This document shows positions 8,398-18,594 of a DNA stretch of 64,000 bases, in pieces. Positions within the stretch are counted from its first letter, which is position 1; every line of letters begins with the position of its first letter. Source of the stretch: Bacteroides sp. (GTDB taxonomy: Bacteria; Bacteroidota; Bacteroidia; Bacteroidales; Muribaculaceae); the NCBI GenBank assembly GCA_014801535.1, contig JAAVEA010000031.1, positions 1-64,000 on the forward strand. The letters run 5' to 3'. The translations under genes were made by a program, and so were the position numbers. The notes under the pieces are model-generated. The model saw nothing but the letters and a program-made list of their open reading frames with translations, was not told the origin of the DNA and did not search any database.

Positions 8398-9645
8398 ATG
8401 AAGACACTTGTAATAGGTAGCGGAGGCCGCGAACACGCAATAGTGGAAGCATTAAGCCGAAGCCCTCAGGTAGATAAGATATATTGCGCACCCGGAAACG
8501 CCGGAATCTCAAAACTCGCTGAATGCGTCAACATCGGTGTAACCGATATTGACGCTCTTGCAGATTTCGCAGAGCGAGAAAAGATAGATATGACGGTTGT
8601 CGGTCCCGAAGCGGCCCTGGCAGCCGGAGTGGTGAATCTCTTCAACGAACGCGGTCTAAAAATCTTCGGGCCTACTAAAGAAGCAGCCCGCATAGAGAGC
8701 AGCAAGGAATATGCCAAGCAGGTTATGGAGCGTTTCAATGTTCCGACTGCCGGTTATCGCGCATTTGACAACTATGAGGAAGCTCTCGCATATATAAAAG
8801 CCGGCAAGATACCGACCGTGATCAAATATGACGGCCTGGCAGCCGGCAAAGGGGTTGTGGTGGCTATGTCGCTCGATGAGGCCGATGCCGCATTGAAGGA
8901 TATGCTTCTTGACTCCTCTTTCGGAAAAGGAAGAGTGGTAATCGAGGATTTCCTTGAGGGTCCGGAGTTCAGCTTCATGTGTGTTGTGTCAGGCGATAAG
9001 GTTTATCCTCTTGAACTCGCCCAGGATCACAAACGTGCATATGATGGCGACAAGGGACCGAATACCGGTGGGATGGGGGCGTATTCTCCTGTTCCTTTCA
9101 TTGGTGAGGATGTTAAAGACAGAGCTCTTAACGAAATTATCAAGCCTGTGGCCGAAGGTCTCGTTAAAGAGGGGAATCCCTTCACCGGCATTCTATACGG
9201 AGGCCTTATCCTGACGGAAGACGGTCCAAAGGTGATAGAATTCAACGCTCGCTTCGGTGATCCGGAGACAGAAGTGGTGCTCCCGAGAATGAAGAGCGAT
9301 ATTTATGCTCTTTTCGATGCCGCTCTAAAGGGTGAGGATTTCGAGATTGAATGGGACACAGACGCTGTGTTGGGAGTGGTTCTCGCTTCAAAAGGATATC
9401 CCGGCAGTTATGAGAAAGGGGCTGAGATAACAGGCCTTGATGTTGTGAAAGGCAGCGTTTATCATATGGGTACGGCTCTTAAAGATGGTAAACTTCTCAC
9501 TGCCGGTGGCCGTGTCCTTATGGTCACCGGAAAGGGAGCGACTCTCGATGAAGCTCATAAAGCAGCCATGGAAAGCCTTGGCAATATAGAATGTCCTTCG
9601 CTCTTCCATAGAAGCGATATCGGAAAAGCCGCAGTGAAAATTTAA
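8398..9645 (+). CDS. purD: Phosphoribosylamine-glycine ligase (GARS, PurD)
   Basis: 415 aa. ATP-grasp enzyme joining phosphoribosylamine and glycine (purine step 2). It begins MKTLVIGSGGREHAI, the standard PurD N-terminus, with GNAGI in the N domain, KYDGLAAGKGVVVA in the ATP-grasp domain and FNARFGDPE near residue 280. One base separates it from the purH stop, so translation is probably coupled. The gap that follows contains a perfect 46-bp palindrome. Confidence 0.97.
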   Translation: MKTLVIGSGGREHAIVEALSRSPQVDKIYCAPGNAGISKLAECVNIGVTDIDALADFAEREKIDMTVVGPEAALAAGVVNLFNERGLKIFGPTKEAARIESSKEYAKQVMERFNVPTAGYRAFDNYEEALAYIKAGKIPTVIKYDGLAAGKGVVVAMSLDEADAALKDMLLDSSFGKGRVVIEDFLEGPEFSFMCVVSGDKVYPLELAQDHKRAYDGDKGPNTGGMGAYSPVPFIGEDVKDRALNEIIKPVAEGLVKEGNPFTGILYGGLILTEDGPKVIEFNARFGDPETEVVLPRMKSDIYALFDAALKGEDFEIEWDTDAVLGVVLASKGYPGSYEKGAEITGLDVVKGSVYHMGTALKDGKLLTAGGRVLMVTGKGATLDEAHKAAMESLGNIECPSLFHRSDIGKAAVKI

Positions 9646-9660
9646 ATTCAGAAAGAGAGT

Positions 9661-9706
9661 TCATGAATCATCATGTTGAATCATGATTCAACATGATGAT
9701 TCATGA
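9661..9706. repeat. Perfect 46-bp palindrome between purD and purB
   Basis: Every base from 9661 to 9706 pairs with its mirror position with no mismatch and no central spacer; I checked it base by base. It is built from ATCATG/ATGATT words like those in the purM-purH gap. It starts 15 bases after the purD stop and ends 19 bases before the purB start. No T-tract follows directly (ATTAATTAAAAA), so it is not a classic terminator. Confidence 0.9.
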
Positions 9707-9725
9707 TTAATTAAAAAAAGAAAAA

Positions 9726-11024
9726 ATGATAGAAAGATATGGGCGCGAAGTGATGCGCCAGGTATGGACAGAAGAAAATAAGTTCAAGGCCTATCTTGAG
9801 GTGGAGATTCTTGCCGCCGAGGCCTGGAGCAAGCTCGGGGTTGTGCCCGAGGAGGATGTAAAGAAACTGCGCGACAACGCTCGTTTCGACATTGCCAGAA
9901 TCAAGGAGATTGAGCTTCAGACACGTCACGACATCGTGGCTTTCACAAGAGCTGTCAGCGAATCGCTTGGAGATGAAAGGAAATGGGTGCATTATGGCCT
10001 TACCTCAACAGACGTTGTTGACACAGCCAACGGTTATCTTTTCCTTCAGGCAAACAAGATTCTTCTCGCCGACATTGAGAACTATATTGAAATACTCCGC
10101 AAACAGGCCATAAAATATAAATACACACCCTGCATCGGACGCACCCACGGCATCCACGCCGACATCACCAGCTTCGGTTTGAAATGGGTGCTCTGGTATG
10201 AGGAGATGCGACGCAATCTCAAACGCTTCAAGGAGGCTGCCAGAGGTGTAGAAGTAGGTAAGATTTCGGGTGCCGTAGGCAATTTCGCCAATATCCCTCC
10301 ATTTGTACAGGATTATGTGTGCGAAAAACTCGGAATCGAAAGCTCCAATATCTCCACACAGGTGATACAGCGCGACCGCCACGCATATTACATGGCCACC
10401 ATTGCTCTTATCGGCGCTTCTCTTGAACAGATGGCTCTCGAAATCCGTAATCTCCAGCGCACAGAGGTGCATGAGGTGGAAGAAGCGTTCGGTAAGGGCC
10501 AGAAAGGTTCAAGCGCTATGCCCCACAAGCGTAACCCGATTTCTTCAGAGAATATCTGCGGATGTGCCCGCGTGCTGCGCGGATATATGGTCACAACCTA
10601 TGACAATGTGGCTTTATGGCACGAACGCGATATCTCTCACTCAGCCACAGAGCGCATACTTATGCCCGATGCCACAATACTTCTCGACTATATGCTGAAC
10701 CGAATGGGCGGCATTCTTGAGAATCTTGTGGTGTTCGAGGATAAGATGAAAAGTAATATCTATCTTACCAACGGCGTTATCTTCGCACAGCGCGTGATGA
10801 ATGCCCTCATCGGCAAAGGATTCGCCCGCGAGAAGGCCTATGACACTGTGCAGCCCATAGCCATGAAAGCCATGGCCACTAACTCCAACTATCATGATCT
10901 CCTCAAGGAAGATCCGACAGTAATGGGAGCCCTCACAGAAGAAGAACTCGACGGCTGCTTCACGCTCGACTACTATATGAAGAACGTAGATTACATTTAC
11001 AAACGCAATAAAATCGAAGACTGA
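9726..11024 (+). CDS. purB: Adenylosuccinate lyase (PurB)
   Basis: 432 aa. Cleaves SAICAR to AICAR and adenylosuccinate to AMP, acting in both the IMP pathway and AMP synthesis. The fumarase/aspartase superfamily signature [11 protein letters not shown] lies near residue 262. Upstream are [11 protein letters not shown] and RTHGIHAD, which hold the catalytic histidines. It begins [10 protein letters not shown], as expected. Its final base overlaps the purA ATG (TGATG), so the two are translationally coupled. Confidence 0.96.
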   Translation: MIERYGREVMRQVWTEENKFKAYLEVEILAAEAWSKLGVVPEEDVKKLRDNARFDIARIKEIELQTRHDIVAFTRAVSESLGDERKWVHYGLTSTDVVDTANGYLFLQANKILLADIENYIEILRKQAIKYKYTPCIGRTHGIHADITSFGLKWVLWYEEMRRNLKRFKEAARGVEVGKISGAVGNFANIPPFVQDYVCEKLGIESSNISTQVIQRDRHAYYMATIALIGASLEQMALEIRNLQRTEVHEVEEAFGKGQKGSSAMPHKRNPISSENICGCARVLRGYMVTTYDNVALWHERDISHSATERILMPDATILLDYMLNRMGGILENLVVFEDKMKSNIYLTNGVIFAQRVMNALIGKGFAREKAYDTVQPIAMKAMATNSNYHDLLKEDPTVMGALTEEELDGCFTLDYYMKNVDYIYKRNKIED

Positions 11025-12316
11025 TGTCACAGAGATTAGTAGTGATCGGCTCCCAGTGGGGAGACGAAGGGAAAGGGAAAATCACTGATTATTTCGCATG
11101 CCGCGCCGATATGGTCGTAAGATATCAGGGAGGCAACAACGCCGGACACACCGTAGTGTTCGACGGACATAAATATTCCTTGCGTTCCATCCCCTCGGGT
11201 ATATTCAACCCGAAGACAGTTAACGTCATGGCCAATGGAATGGTCGTGAATCCCGAATCAGTCATCACGGAGCTTGGAAAACTCCATGATCAGGGAATCA
11301 CCGACTATCAGCTTTTCATATCCGATCGTGCGGCGATGGTCATGCCTTGGCATTCACAGCTCGACGGAGCGTATGAAAGCCTCAAAGGGAACGCACTTAT
11401 CGGCACCACAAAGAATGGCATCGGTCCGGCTTATTGCGACAAATACAGCCGCGACGGCCTCCGCATAGGCGATCTTCTGGAACCGGAATATTTCGCCGAA
11501 CGTCTAAAAGGTGCCTTAGCTGTCAAGAATCCTCAGCTTCGTATGCTCGGACTGCCGGAATATGATTTCCAGCAGGTTTACGACCGGTATATGGAGATAG
11601 CCAAGGAACTTGCACCTATGATCTGCGACACCTCCGACCTCATCAACCGCGCACTTCACACAGAAGCAAAAATCCTGTTTGAAGGAGCTCAGGGAATGAT
11701 GCTCTGTATCGACCATGGCACATATCCCTACGTCACTTCCTCAACACCCTCCTCTGCTTCAGTGCCTGTGGGTGCCGGCATATCACCGAAATGGATAGAC
11801 GAGGTTGTAGGCGTGGCAAAGGCTTACTGCACACGCGTGGGTGAAGGAGCCTTCCCCACAGAACTTTTCGATGAACGAGCTCATCAGATTCGTGAACGTG
11901 GACATGAATACGGAACCGTCACCGGCCGTCCGCGCCGCATCGGATGGTTTGACGCAGTAGTGGCCCGCTATACAAGCCGTCTTGCAGGTATCGACAACTG
12001 GGCACTCATGCTCTTCGATGTGCTTTCCGGTCTTGACAAGGTATGTATATGCACCGGATATGAGCTTGACGGCAAAGTTATAGATTATCCTCCATCTACT
12101 GTTTCAAAACTTGCCCGCTGTAAACCTGTGCTGATCGAGATGGAAGGCTGGAAAGAGGATCTTTCCGATATAAAGGATTATGATTCTCTACCGGAAGCTG
12201 CCAAGGCATATGTACGAAAGATCGAAGAGCTGACCGGTGTAAAGGTTGGTATCATATCAGTTGGTCCCGACCGTAAACAAACAATCATCATAGACGAAAA
12301 ACTAAAACAATTCTGA
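11024..12316 (+). CDS. purA: Adenylosuccinate synthetase (PurA)
   Basis: 430 aa. Commits IMP to AMP: IMP + Asp + GTP gives adenylosuccinate. The N-terminal GTP/IMP loop GSQWGDEGKGKITD is at residues 9-22, GTTKNGIGPAY is in the middle, and TVTGRPRRIGWFD near residue 300 is the C-terminal PurA signature. It overlaps the purB stop by one base and lies 7 bases before guaB, placing both branches from IMP in one transcript. Confidence 0.97.
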   Translation: MSQRLVVIGSQWGDEGKGKITDYFACRADMVVRYQGGNNAGHTVVFDGHKYSLRSIPSGIFNPKTVNVMANGMVVNPESVITELGKLHDQGITDYQLFISDRAAMVMPWHSQLDGAYESLKGNALIGTTKNGIGPAYCDKYSRDGLRIGDLLEPEYFAERLKGALAVKNPQLRMLGLPEYDFQQVYDRYMEIAKELAPMICDTSDLINRALHTEAKILFEGAQGMMLCIDHGTYPYVTSSTPSSASVPVGAGISPKWIDEVVGVAKAYCTRVGEGAFPTELFDERAHQIRERGHEYGTVTGRPRRIGWFDAVVARYTSRLAGIDNWALMLFDVLSGLDKVCICTGYELDGKVIDYPPSTVSKLARCKPVLIEMEGWKEDLSDIKDYDSLPEAAKAYVRKIEELTGVKVGIISVGPDRKQTIIIDEKLKQF

Positions 12317-12323
12317 TTCTGAG

Positions 12324-13799
12324 ATGGCATTTATAGATGAAAAAATCGTGCTCGAAGGAGTGACTTTCGACGACGTACTTCTGATACCGGCCTATTCTGA
12401 GGTAACACCCAATATGGTGATCCTGTCCGGTCGTTTCTCCCGTAATATCCCTCTAAATATACCTTTTGTATCGGCGGCAATGGATACCGTTACAGAGGCA
12501 GAGCTTGCAATCGCGATTGCCCGTGAGGGAGGAATAGGAGTGATCCATAAGAACATGTCGATCGCAGCGCAGGCCGCACAGGTCAGAAAAGTGAAACGTG
12601 CTGAAAGCGGCATGATCTACGATCCGATCACAATATCCAAAGATCAGACAGTAGGGGAGGCGCTTCAGCTCATGCACGACAACCGAATCGGCGGTATACC
12701 TGTGGTTGATGCCGATAACAAACTTATAGGTATAGTTACAAACCGCGATCTCCGTTTCCAGACTGATATGGACATGGCTATCGACAACGTAATGACAAAA
12801 GAGAATCTGGTAACTACCAACCGCACCGATCTCGCCTCCGCCGCAAATATTCTTCTCAAGAATAAAATAGAAAAACTTCCGGTGGTTGATGATGAAGGTC
12901 ATCTCTTGGGTCTGATCACATATCGCGATATAACAAAGGTTCAGGATTATCCTATGGCCTGTAAAGACTCTAAAGGTCGTTTGCGTGTTGCCGCCGGTGT
13001 GGGCGTGACAAGCGATACACTCGACCGCGTAAAGGCACTCGTTGAGGCCGATGTAGACGCGGTGGTCATAGATACAGCCCACGGTCATTCGGCAAACGTA
13101 GCCAATACTCTCAAAAAGGTAAAGGCAGCATATCCGGCACTTGATGTGGTGGTGGGAAATATCGCCACTGGAGAGGCCGCAAAGCATCTCATCGAGGCGG
13201 GAGCCGACGGTGTTAAGGTCGGTATCGGCCCTGGTTCGATATGCACAACCCGAATCGTGGCAGGCGTGGGCGTACCCCAGCTTTCAGCAATCTTCGAAGT
13301 GGCTAAGGTGGCACACCAGTATGACGTGCCTGTAATAGCCGACGGTGGATTACGCTATTCCGGAGATGTGGTCAAGGCTCTTGCCGCCGGGGGCGACTGC
13401 GTAATGATGGGTTCAATGTTTGCCGGAGTTGAAGAATCTCCGGGTGAAACCATCATCTATAACGGACGTAAGTTCAAGGCTTATCGTGGCATGGGATCAG
13501 TGGAGGCTATGGAGGCCGGTTCCAAAGACCGTTATTTCCAAAGCGAGAAAGCTGATTCAAGCAAATTTGTGCCTGAAGGTATCGTGGCCCGCGTTCCCTA
13601 TAAAGGAACTTTAAGCGAGACAATATACCAGCTTACAGGGGGACTGCGTTCAGGCATGGGATATTGTGGTGCTAAAGATATCGATGCCCTTCACAACGCG
13701 AAATTCACTAAAATAACCTCTGCCGGTGTAACTGAGAACCATCCTCATGACGTGACAATCACTAAGGAGGCACCCAATTACTCACGACGCGAAGCATAA
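12324..13799 (+). CDS. guaB: Inosine-5'-monophosphate dehydrogenase (GuaB)
   Basis: 491 aa. Oxidises IMP to XMP with NAD+, the first step toward GMP. It is a TIM barrel interrupted by a tandem CBS (Bateman) regulatory insert at about residues 95-210 ([10 protein letters not shown] and KIEKLPVVD repeats). The catalytic loop is GPGSICTTR with nucleophile Cys307. The flap region [10 protein letters not shown] is present. Full length; the CBS pair usually binds adenine or guanine nucleotides to tune activity (family knowledge). Four bases separate it from guaA. Confidence 0.97.
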   Translation: MAFIDEKIVLEGVTFDDVLLIPAYSEVTPNMVILSGRFSRNIPLNIPFVSAAMDTVTEAELAIAIAREGGIGVIHKNMSIAAQAAQVRKVKRAESGMIYDPITISKDQTVGEALQLMHDNRIGGIPVVDADNKLIGIVTNRDLRFQTDMDMAIDNVMTKENLVTTNRTDLASAANILLKNKIEKLPVVDDEGHLLGLITYRDITKVQDYPMACKDSKGRLRVAAGVGVTSDTLDRVKALVEADVDAVVIDTAHGHSANVANTLKKVKAAYPALDVVVGNIATGEAAKHLIEAGADGVKVGIGPGSICTTRIVAGVGVPQLSAIFEVAKVAHQYDVPVIADGGLRYSGDVVKALAAGGDCVMMGSMFAGVEESPGETIIYNGRKFKAYRGMGSVEAMEAGSKDRYFQSEKADSSKFVPEGIVARVPYKGTLSETIYQLTGGLRSGMGYCGAKDIDALHNAKFTKITSAGVTENHPHDVTITKEAPNYSRREA

Positions 13800-13803
13800 A
13801 AAA

Positions 13804-15330
13804 ATGGAAAAAATTTTAATATTAGATTTCGGATCCCAGTATACTCAGCTAATCGCACGCCGTGTGCGGGAGCTGAATGTATATTGCGAGATTCATCCTT
13901 TCAATAAGATTCCGGAGATTGATGCCGATACTAAAGGCGTTATTCTTTCGGGTTCCCCCTCTTCGGTGCGCGATGAGGATGCACCCGTGCCCGATCTGAG
14001 CAATATAAAGGGAAAACTCCCGCTGCTCGGCGTATGCTATGGAGCCCAATATCTGGCCTATGCTTACGGTGGACATGTAGAAGGAGCGCCTTCAAGAGAA
14101 TATGGTCGCGCCATGCTGACAGTGGTGGATCCTGCGGATGCTCTCATGAAAGGCCTCCCTTCTCCCACTCAGGTATGGATGAGCCACGGCGACACAATCA
14201 CCGACGTGCCGGAAAACTATAAAGTTATCGGTTCGACTGAGAATGTAAAATATGCCGCATATCATATCGAAGGAGAGCAGACATGGGGAATTCAGTTCCA
14301 TCCCGAGGTGTACCATTCTACCGACGGGAAACAGCTTCTTGCCAACTACGTTCTCGGCATATGCGGTTGCTCCGGCACCTGGAGTCCGGCTTCATTCATC
14401 GAGACTACAGTAGAGGAACTGAAAGGGAAAATCGGCGACGAACGCGTGATTCTCGGTCTCTCCGGTGGTGTTGACTCTTCTGTAGCCGCCATGCTTCTCC
14501 ACAAAGCTATAGGCGACAAGCTAACATGTATATTCGTGAACAACGGGCTTCTGCGAAAGAATGAATTTGACGATGTTTTAGACTCCTACAAAGGGATGGG
14601 TCTGAACGTAATCGGTGTGGATGCCTCAGAGCGCTTCTATAACGATCTTAAAGGCATTACTGATCCGGAGCAGAAGCGCAAGATTATTGGCCGTGACTTT
14701 GTTGAAGTATTCAACGCGGAAGCCAAGAAGATTGAGAATGCACGATGGCTCGCCCAAGGCACCATCTATCCCGATGTTATTGAAAGCTGCTCAGTCAAAG
14801 GTCCTTCTGCCACCATCAAGAGTCACCACAATGTGGGAGGCCTCCCCAAGGAAATGAATCTCAAGATTGTAGAGCCGTTGCGTTTGCTCTTCAAAGATGA
14901 GGTTCGCCGTGTGGGGAAAGCAATGGATATGGATCCGCGTCTCTTGGGTCGTCATCCTTTCCCCGGCCCCGGACTTGGAATCCGCATCCTCGGAGAAGTC
15001 ACACCGGAGAAAGTGCGCATCCTCCAGGAAGCCGATGCAATATTCATCAACGGCCTTCGCGAAGCCGGCCTTTACGATCAGGTTTGGCAGGCGGGAGTCA
15101 TGCTCCTACCCGTGCAAAGTGTAGGCGTTATGGGTGATGAACGCACTTATGAAAGCTGTGTTGCCCTCCGCGCCGTAATCTCCACCGACGGGATGACAGC
15201 CGACTGGGTACATCTTCCATACGAATTCCTTGCCAAGACCAGCAACGAGATCATCAACAAAGTGCGTGGCATCAACCGCGTAGTCTATGATATCTCCTCC
15301 AAGCCACCAGCAACAATCGAGTGGGAGTAA
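13804..15330 (+). CDS. guaA: GMP synthase, glutamine-hydrolysing (GuaA)
   Basis: 508 aa. Converts XMP to GMP using glutamine and ATP. The N-terminal class I amidotransferase has its nucleophile at Cys78 (GVCYGAQ) and IQFHPEV with the catalytic His. The ATP-pyrophosphatase P-loop LSGGVDSS follows near residue 219, and the C-terminal dimerisation domain ends in KPPATIEWE, the normal GuaA terminus. Last gene of the + strand purine run; a bidirectional terminator follows at once. Confidence 0.98.
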   Translation: MEKILILDFGSQYTQLIARRVRELNVYCEIHPFNKIPEIDADTKGVILSGSPSSVRDEDAPVPDLSNIKGKLPLLGVCYGAQYLAYAYGGHVEGAPSREYGRAMLTVVDPADALMKGLPSPTQVWMSHGDTITDVPENYKVIGSTENVKYAAYHIEGEQTWGIQFHPEVYHSTDGKQLLANYVLGICGCSGTWSPASFIETTVEELKGKIGDERVILGLSGGVDSSVAAMLLHKAIGDKLTCIFVNNGLLRKNEFDDVLDSYKGMGLNVIGVDASERFYNDLKGITDPEQKRKIIGRDFVEVFNAEAKKIENARWLAQGTIYPDVIESCSVKGPSATIKSHHNVGGLPKEMNLKIVEPLRLLFKDEVRRVGKAMDMDPRLLGRHPFPGPGLGIRILGEVTPEKVRILQEADAIFINGLREAGLYDQVWQAGVMLLPVQSVGVMGDERTYESCVALRAVISTDGMTADWVHLPYEFLAKTSNEIINKVRGINRVVYDISSKPPATIEWE

Positions 15331-15353
15331 TGCGCTCTCCACACACCACAAAT

Positions 15354-15391
15354 AAAAAGAAGCACCCGAAATCTGTGGTGCTTCTTTTTTT
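15354..15391. terminator. Bidirectional terminator between guaA and purF
   Basis: AAAAAGAAGCACC (15354-15366) pairs with GGTGCTTCTTTTT (15377-15389) across a 10-base loop. It is flanked by A-rich and T-rich runs, so it can stop the guaA transcript and the opposing purF-family transcript. Confidence 0.85.
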
Positions 15392-15414
15392 GATATTATC
15401 ACATTTTTTTGATA

Positions 15415-17289
15415 TTATCTCGCGTTGTGTCGTCCTTCATAGTAGTTGATGAAGGCTTTGGAGACGAGGCGGTTGCCACCGGGGGTGGGGTAGTCACCGG
15501 TGAAATACCAGTCACCGGGATGGTCTGGTATGGCACGGTGCATGTTATCTACGGTCTGATATACTATCTCCACTTCAGATTTGATCCCCTCGGGGCGTAA
15601 CAGCTCCGCTATCTTGGCAGCTATCTCTTCATCTGTGAAGGGAGCATATATCTCCTTGACATAGTTCACGCATTCCTCTTTGGGAAGGTTCTCCTGAGCC
15701 TTGCATTTGTGATATACGGAATCTATGATGTAACTCATTCCACGTTCTCTGAGAAGCTCTATGGCCGCCTTAAAGGCGATAAACTCCGACATGCGGCTCA
15801 TATCAATTCCATAACAGTCAGGATAACGAACCTGAGGCGATGAGGAAACGATTACCAGCTTGCGCGGTGAGAGGCGGTCGAGAATGCGGAGAATGGATTC
15901 ACGTAACGTGGTGCCACGCACTATGCTGTCGTCAATAGCGACCAGATTATCTCCCGGATTTATAGAGCCATATGTGATGTCATACACATGAGCCGCCAGA
16001 TCATTACGGGTGTTACCTTCGGCTATGAAGGTACGCAACTTGATATCCTTGATTGCAACCTTCTCCTTGCGCACCCTATGGGCAAGCACATCGCGTATGT
16101 TATCGTCGGTCAATGCACCGATTGAGGAAAGCCTTTGGATCTCTTCAATCTTTTTCTTGATAAGATTCTCCTCGATCCCTTCCACAAGACCATAAAATGC
16201 CACTTCCGCCGTATTGGGAATGAACGATATGACCGTCCTGTCTATGTCATTATTTACAGCTTTCAGCACCTGAGGCACCAGGTTTTTACCCAGTTGTTTA
16301 CGCTCACTATAAATATCTCTGTCAGAGCCGCGGGAGAAATATATCCTTTCGAAAGAACATCGTTTATTCGCACCGGCCGGCAAAATCTGTTCTATTCGCG
16401 ACGAACCGTCGCGGTCAACTATAATCGCTTCGCCCGGAAGAAGCTCCTTTATATCGGAAACCTGAAGGTCGAACGCAGTCTGAATCACGGGGCGCTCACT
16501 CGCCACCACCACAATCTCCTCGTCACGGTAATAGAAAGCAGGGCGGATCCCGTTGGGGTCGCGCATAGCCCAGAGGTCGCCATTTCCTACAATTCCGCAG
16601 ATCACATAACCGCCATCCCATGTCGGGGCGCAGCGATGAAGGATATTGGATACATTGAGGTCGCGCGCTATAGCCGCCGATCGCTCCAGGCCTGTAAGGC
16701 CAGCGGAGTTATGAATCTCAAAAAGACGCTCATTCTCCCGGTCGAGGGCGTGACCGAGCTGTTCGAGAAGAAGGAAAGTGTCGGCATAAAGGCGCGGATG
16801 CTGACCAACGGCTGTGATCTGATCGAAAATCTCATCAACATTAGTCATATTGAAATTACCGCATAGAAGAAGATTGCGCGCCGACCAGTTGTTGCGTCGC
16901 ATGAAAGGATGCACGTAGCTCATTCCGGAGCGTCCGGTGGTGCTGTAACGTAAATGACCCATATATACCTCTCCGAGGAACGGGGTGTCTTCCAAAGATT
17001 CTCCTCTCTTGCGTGCATCCTCAATCTGGGAACCGATAGAAGCAAAAATCGTCTGGATTGCATCAGAACCTTGCGCACGCTCGCGGAAGATGTATTCATG
17101 ACCCGGAGACGCATCCAGCTTGACAGAACCCACTCCGGCCGCCTCCTGCCCTCGGTTATGCTCCTTCTCCATAATGAGATAGAGCTTATTAAGACCATAC
17201 ATCGCAGTGCCATATTTCTCCTCGTAATAAGACAGAGGTTTGAGGAGGCGGATCATAGCTATTCCGCATTCGTGCTTGATCAGTTCCAT
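15415..17289 (-). CDS. purF: Amidophosphoribosyltransferase family protein (long Bacteroidota PurF variant)
   Basis: 624 aa, against about 470-505 for classical PurF. Expected to make phosphoribosylamine from PRPP and glutamine, the first committed purine step. The class II glutaminase nucleophile is Cys8 (HECGIAMI), so the first seven residues must be removed for it to become N-terminal. RYSTTGRSG and GNFNMTN support a glutaminase domain. The PRPP-binding motif VAIDDSIVRGTT lies near residue 460. Extra segments lie between and after the two domains. It faces guaA across a shared terminator. A short canonical PurF may exist elsewhere in the genome, so the exact division of labour is uncertain. 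Confidence 0.85.
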   Translation of the reverse strand: MELIKHECGIAMIRLLKPLSYYEEKYGTAMYGLNKLYLIMEKEHNRGQEAAGVGSVKLDASPGHEYIFRERAQGSDAIQTIFASIGSQIEDARKRGESLEDTPFLGEVYMGHLRYSTTGRSGMSYVHPFMRRNNWSARNLLLCGNFNMTNVDEIFDQITAVGQHPRLYADTFLLLEQLGHALDRENERLFEIHNSAGLTGLERSAAIARDLNVSNILHRCAPTWDGGYVICGIVGNGDLWAMRDPNGIRPAFYYRDEEIVVVASERPVIQTAFDLQVSDIKELLPGEAIIVDRDGSSRIEQILPAGANKRCSFERIYFSRGSDRDIYSERKQLGKNLVPQVLKAVNNDIDRTVISFIPNTAEVAFYGLVEGIEENLIKKKIEEIQRLSSIGALTDDNIRDVLAHRVRKEKVAIKDIKLRTFIAEGNTRNDLAAHVYDITYGSINPGDNLVAIDDSIVRGTTLRESILRILDRLSPRKLVIVSSSPQVRYPDCYGIDMSRMSEFIAFKAAIELLRERGMSYIIDSVYHKCKAQENLPKEECVNYVKEIYAPFTDEEIAAKIAELLRPEGIKSEVEIVYQTVDNMHRAIPDHPGDWYFTGDYPTPGGNRLVSKAFINYYEGRHNAR

Positions 17290-17308
17290 AAGTAATTGAA
17301 ATCTTCCG

Positions 17309-17339
17309 CAAAGTTACTATTACCTGTGAAATTATGCAA
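17309..17339 (-). promoter_or_regulatory. Promoter for the purF-family gene
   Basis: On the - strand TTG (17337-17339), a 20-base spacer and TAACTTTG (17309-17316) fit the Bacteroidota consensus. The -7 box is 20 bases from the start codon, giving a very short leader. Confidence 0.65.
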
Positions 17340-17340
17340 G

Positions 17341-17372
17341 AAAAAGGGAGCATGCAATAAAAAGACGCTCCC
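17341..17372 (-). terminator. Terminator-like hairpin in the divergent gap
   Basis: Read on the - strand, GGGAGCGT and ATGCTCCC form an 8-bp stem (one G-U pair) followed by five T. It sits just upstream of the purF-family promoter and could block antisense transcription from the acyltransferase side. Confidence 0.4.
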
Positions 17373-17415
17373 GACGTTACAATAGGATGAGCATTCTCAT
17401 TAACTCTTCTCATAT

Positions 17416-18576
17416 ATGAAAATGACTTTTAACATCAGAAATTACTTATCCGATCTGCGTGATTTTCTTTTTCTTCCCGGGTCGGAATTAAGAAACGGCA
17501 ATATCGATGGCCGTCTTGATTTTATCGACGGTCTGCGCGGTGTGACAATGATATTGGTGGTTTATTGGCACGTGCTCGTAATGAGTCTGGGTGTCACCAC
17601 CTACACAGCTATGACGCTTCAGCTCTTCCGGATGCCCCTATTCTTCTTCATCAGCGGTTTCTTTGCATATTCATTCAGCTATAACCGCGATAAATTGAAG
17701 AAACGACTCGGAAACCGATGGCATAAGCAATTGCTTCCCACGCTCATAATATTCACCTCATTCATCATCTTCGAGGTCTCATATAAAGGTTTTTATCCTG
17801 ATCCGGGAGAATTTATAAGCGAATTTTTCAGGGAATTTTCCGCCAACGGAATGAGTGAATTCAAATCAGGTTACTGGTTCACATTCGTTCTCGTGGAGGT
17901 GTTCTGCATCTTCGCTCTGATAAACTATCTCCTTTCGAGCCGTAATGTGAGCAGAAACAGGCAAGGTCTTGTATTTTTGGGAATAGCCCTCTTATGTGCA
18001 ATCCTCGAATGGGTCTATACCACCCATGTCACTCCCCGGAGCCCTAAAAGCCTGAGAGCCGTATGCGAATTTTTCAGTCTGACGCATCTCACGCGTTACC
18101 AGGTATTCTTCTATCTCGGGGCGGCGGCGCGCGCATTCGATCAGCAGCTATGGAAGTTGTTAAGCCGTAACATTTCGGCAATCATAATCACAGTCCTTAC
18201 CGTTGCCGTGTTCTGGTTCACTCCCCGTTTCCGGGTTCCTATTTGGGCGTTTTATGGATCCGCCTGCACAGGAATACTTTTCTCCATAACACTGTTTTTC
18301 TACCTTCGCCGCTTCTTCACCTGCAACAACGCTATCGGGCGACTCTTGAAATTTATAGGAAAAAACACGCTTCCCATATATCTGTTCCATTATTTCATCA
18401 TACGCATGATGAAAGATATTCAGCTGCCATGGCTGGTGAGTGGAATCAAGGCTGGGGCGTGGGCAGAGATACCCATTGTGGCGATTATCTCCTTAGCGAT
18501 AGTGCTCACAGTCTTAGGCATAGACTCACTGTTGAAAATAAAGCCGCGAATACACCGTATCATCTTCTCATACTGA
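17416..18576 (+). CDS. Acyltransferase-3 family membrane protein
   Basis: 386 aa, about ten hydrophobic segments. Near residue 38 it carries DGLRGVTMILVVYWHV, the family hallmark (a charged DGLRG-type turn before the first helix with a membrane histidine), as in OafA-like O-acetyltransferases of surface polysaccharides. Later positive loops (RNRQG, RFRV) and a hydrophobic C-terminus fit the fold. It is followed after 18 bases by a glycosyltransferase, which suggests a role in modifying a cell-surface glycan. Substrate unknown. No clear TAnnTTTG box is seen directly upstream. Confidence 0.8.
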   Translation: MKMTFNIRNYLSDLRDFLFLPGSELRNGNIDGRLDFIDGLRGVTMILVVYWHVLVMSLGVTTYTAMTLQLFRMPLFFFISGFFAYSFSYNRDKLKKRLGNRWHKQLLPTLIIFTSFIIFEVSYKGFYPDPGEFISEFFREFSANGMSEFKSGYWFTFVLVEVFCIFALINYLLSSRNVSRNRQGLVFLGIALLCAILEWVYTTHVTPRSPKSLRAVCEFFSLTHLTRYQVFFYLGAAARAFDQQLWKLLSRNISAIIITVLTVAVFWFTPRFRVPIWAFYGSACTGILFSITLFFYLRRFFTCNNAIGRLLKFIGKNTLPIYLFHYFIIRMMKDIQLPWLVSGIKAGAWAEIPIVAIISLAIVLTVLGIDSLLKIKPRIHRIIFSY

Positions 18577-18594
18577 CCCATTAAACTCGAACCG

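Noticed and set aside
12453-13187. 244-codon - strand frame opposite guaB
   Set aside because: Cys/His-rich nonsense composition with no domain; a shadow of guaB.
16135-16866. 243-codon + strand frame opposite the purF-family gene
   Set aside because: Lies wholly inside a well-supported gene and has no motif.
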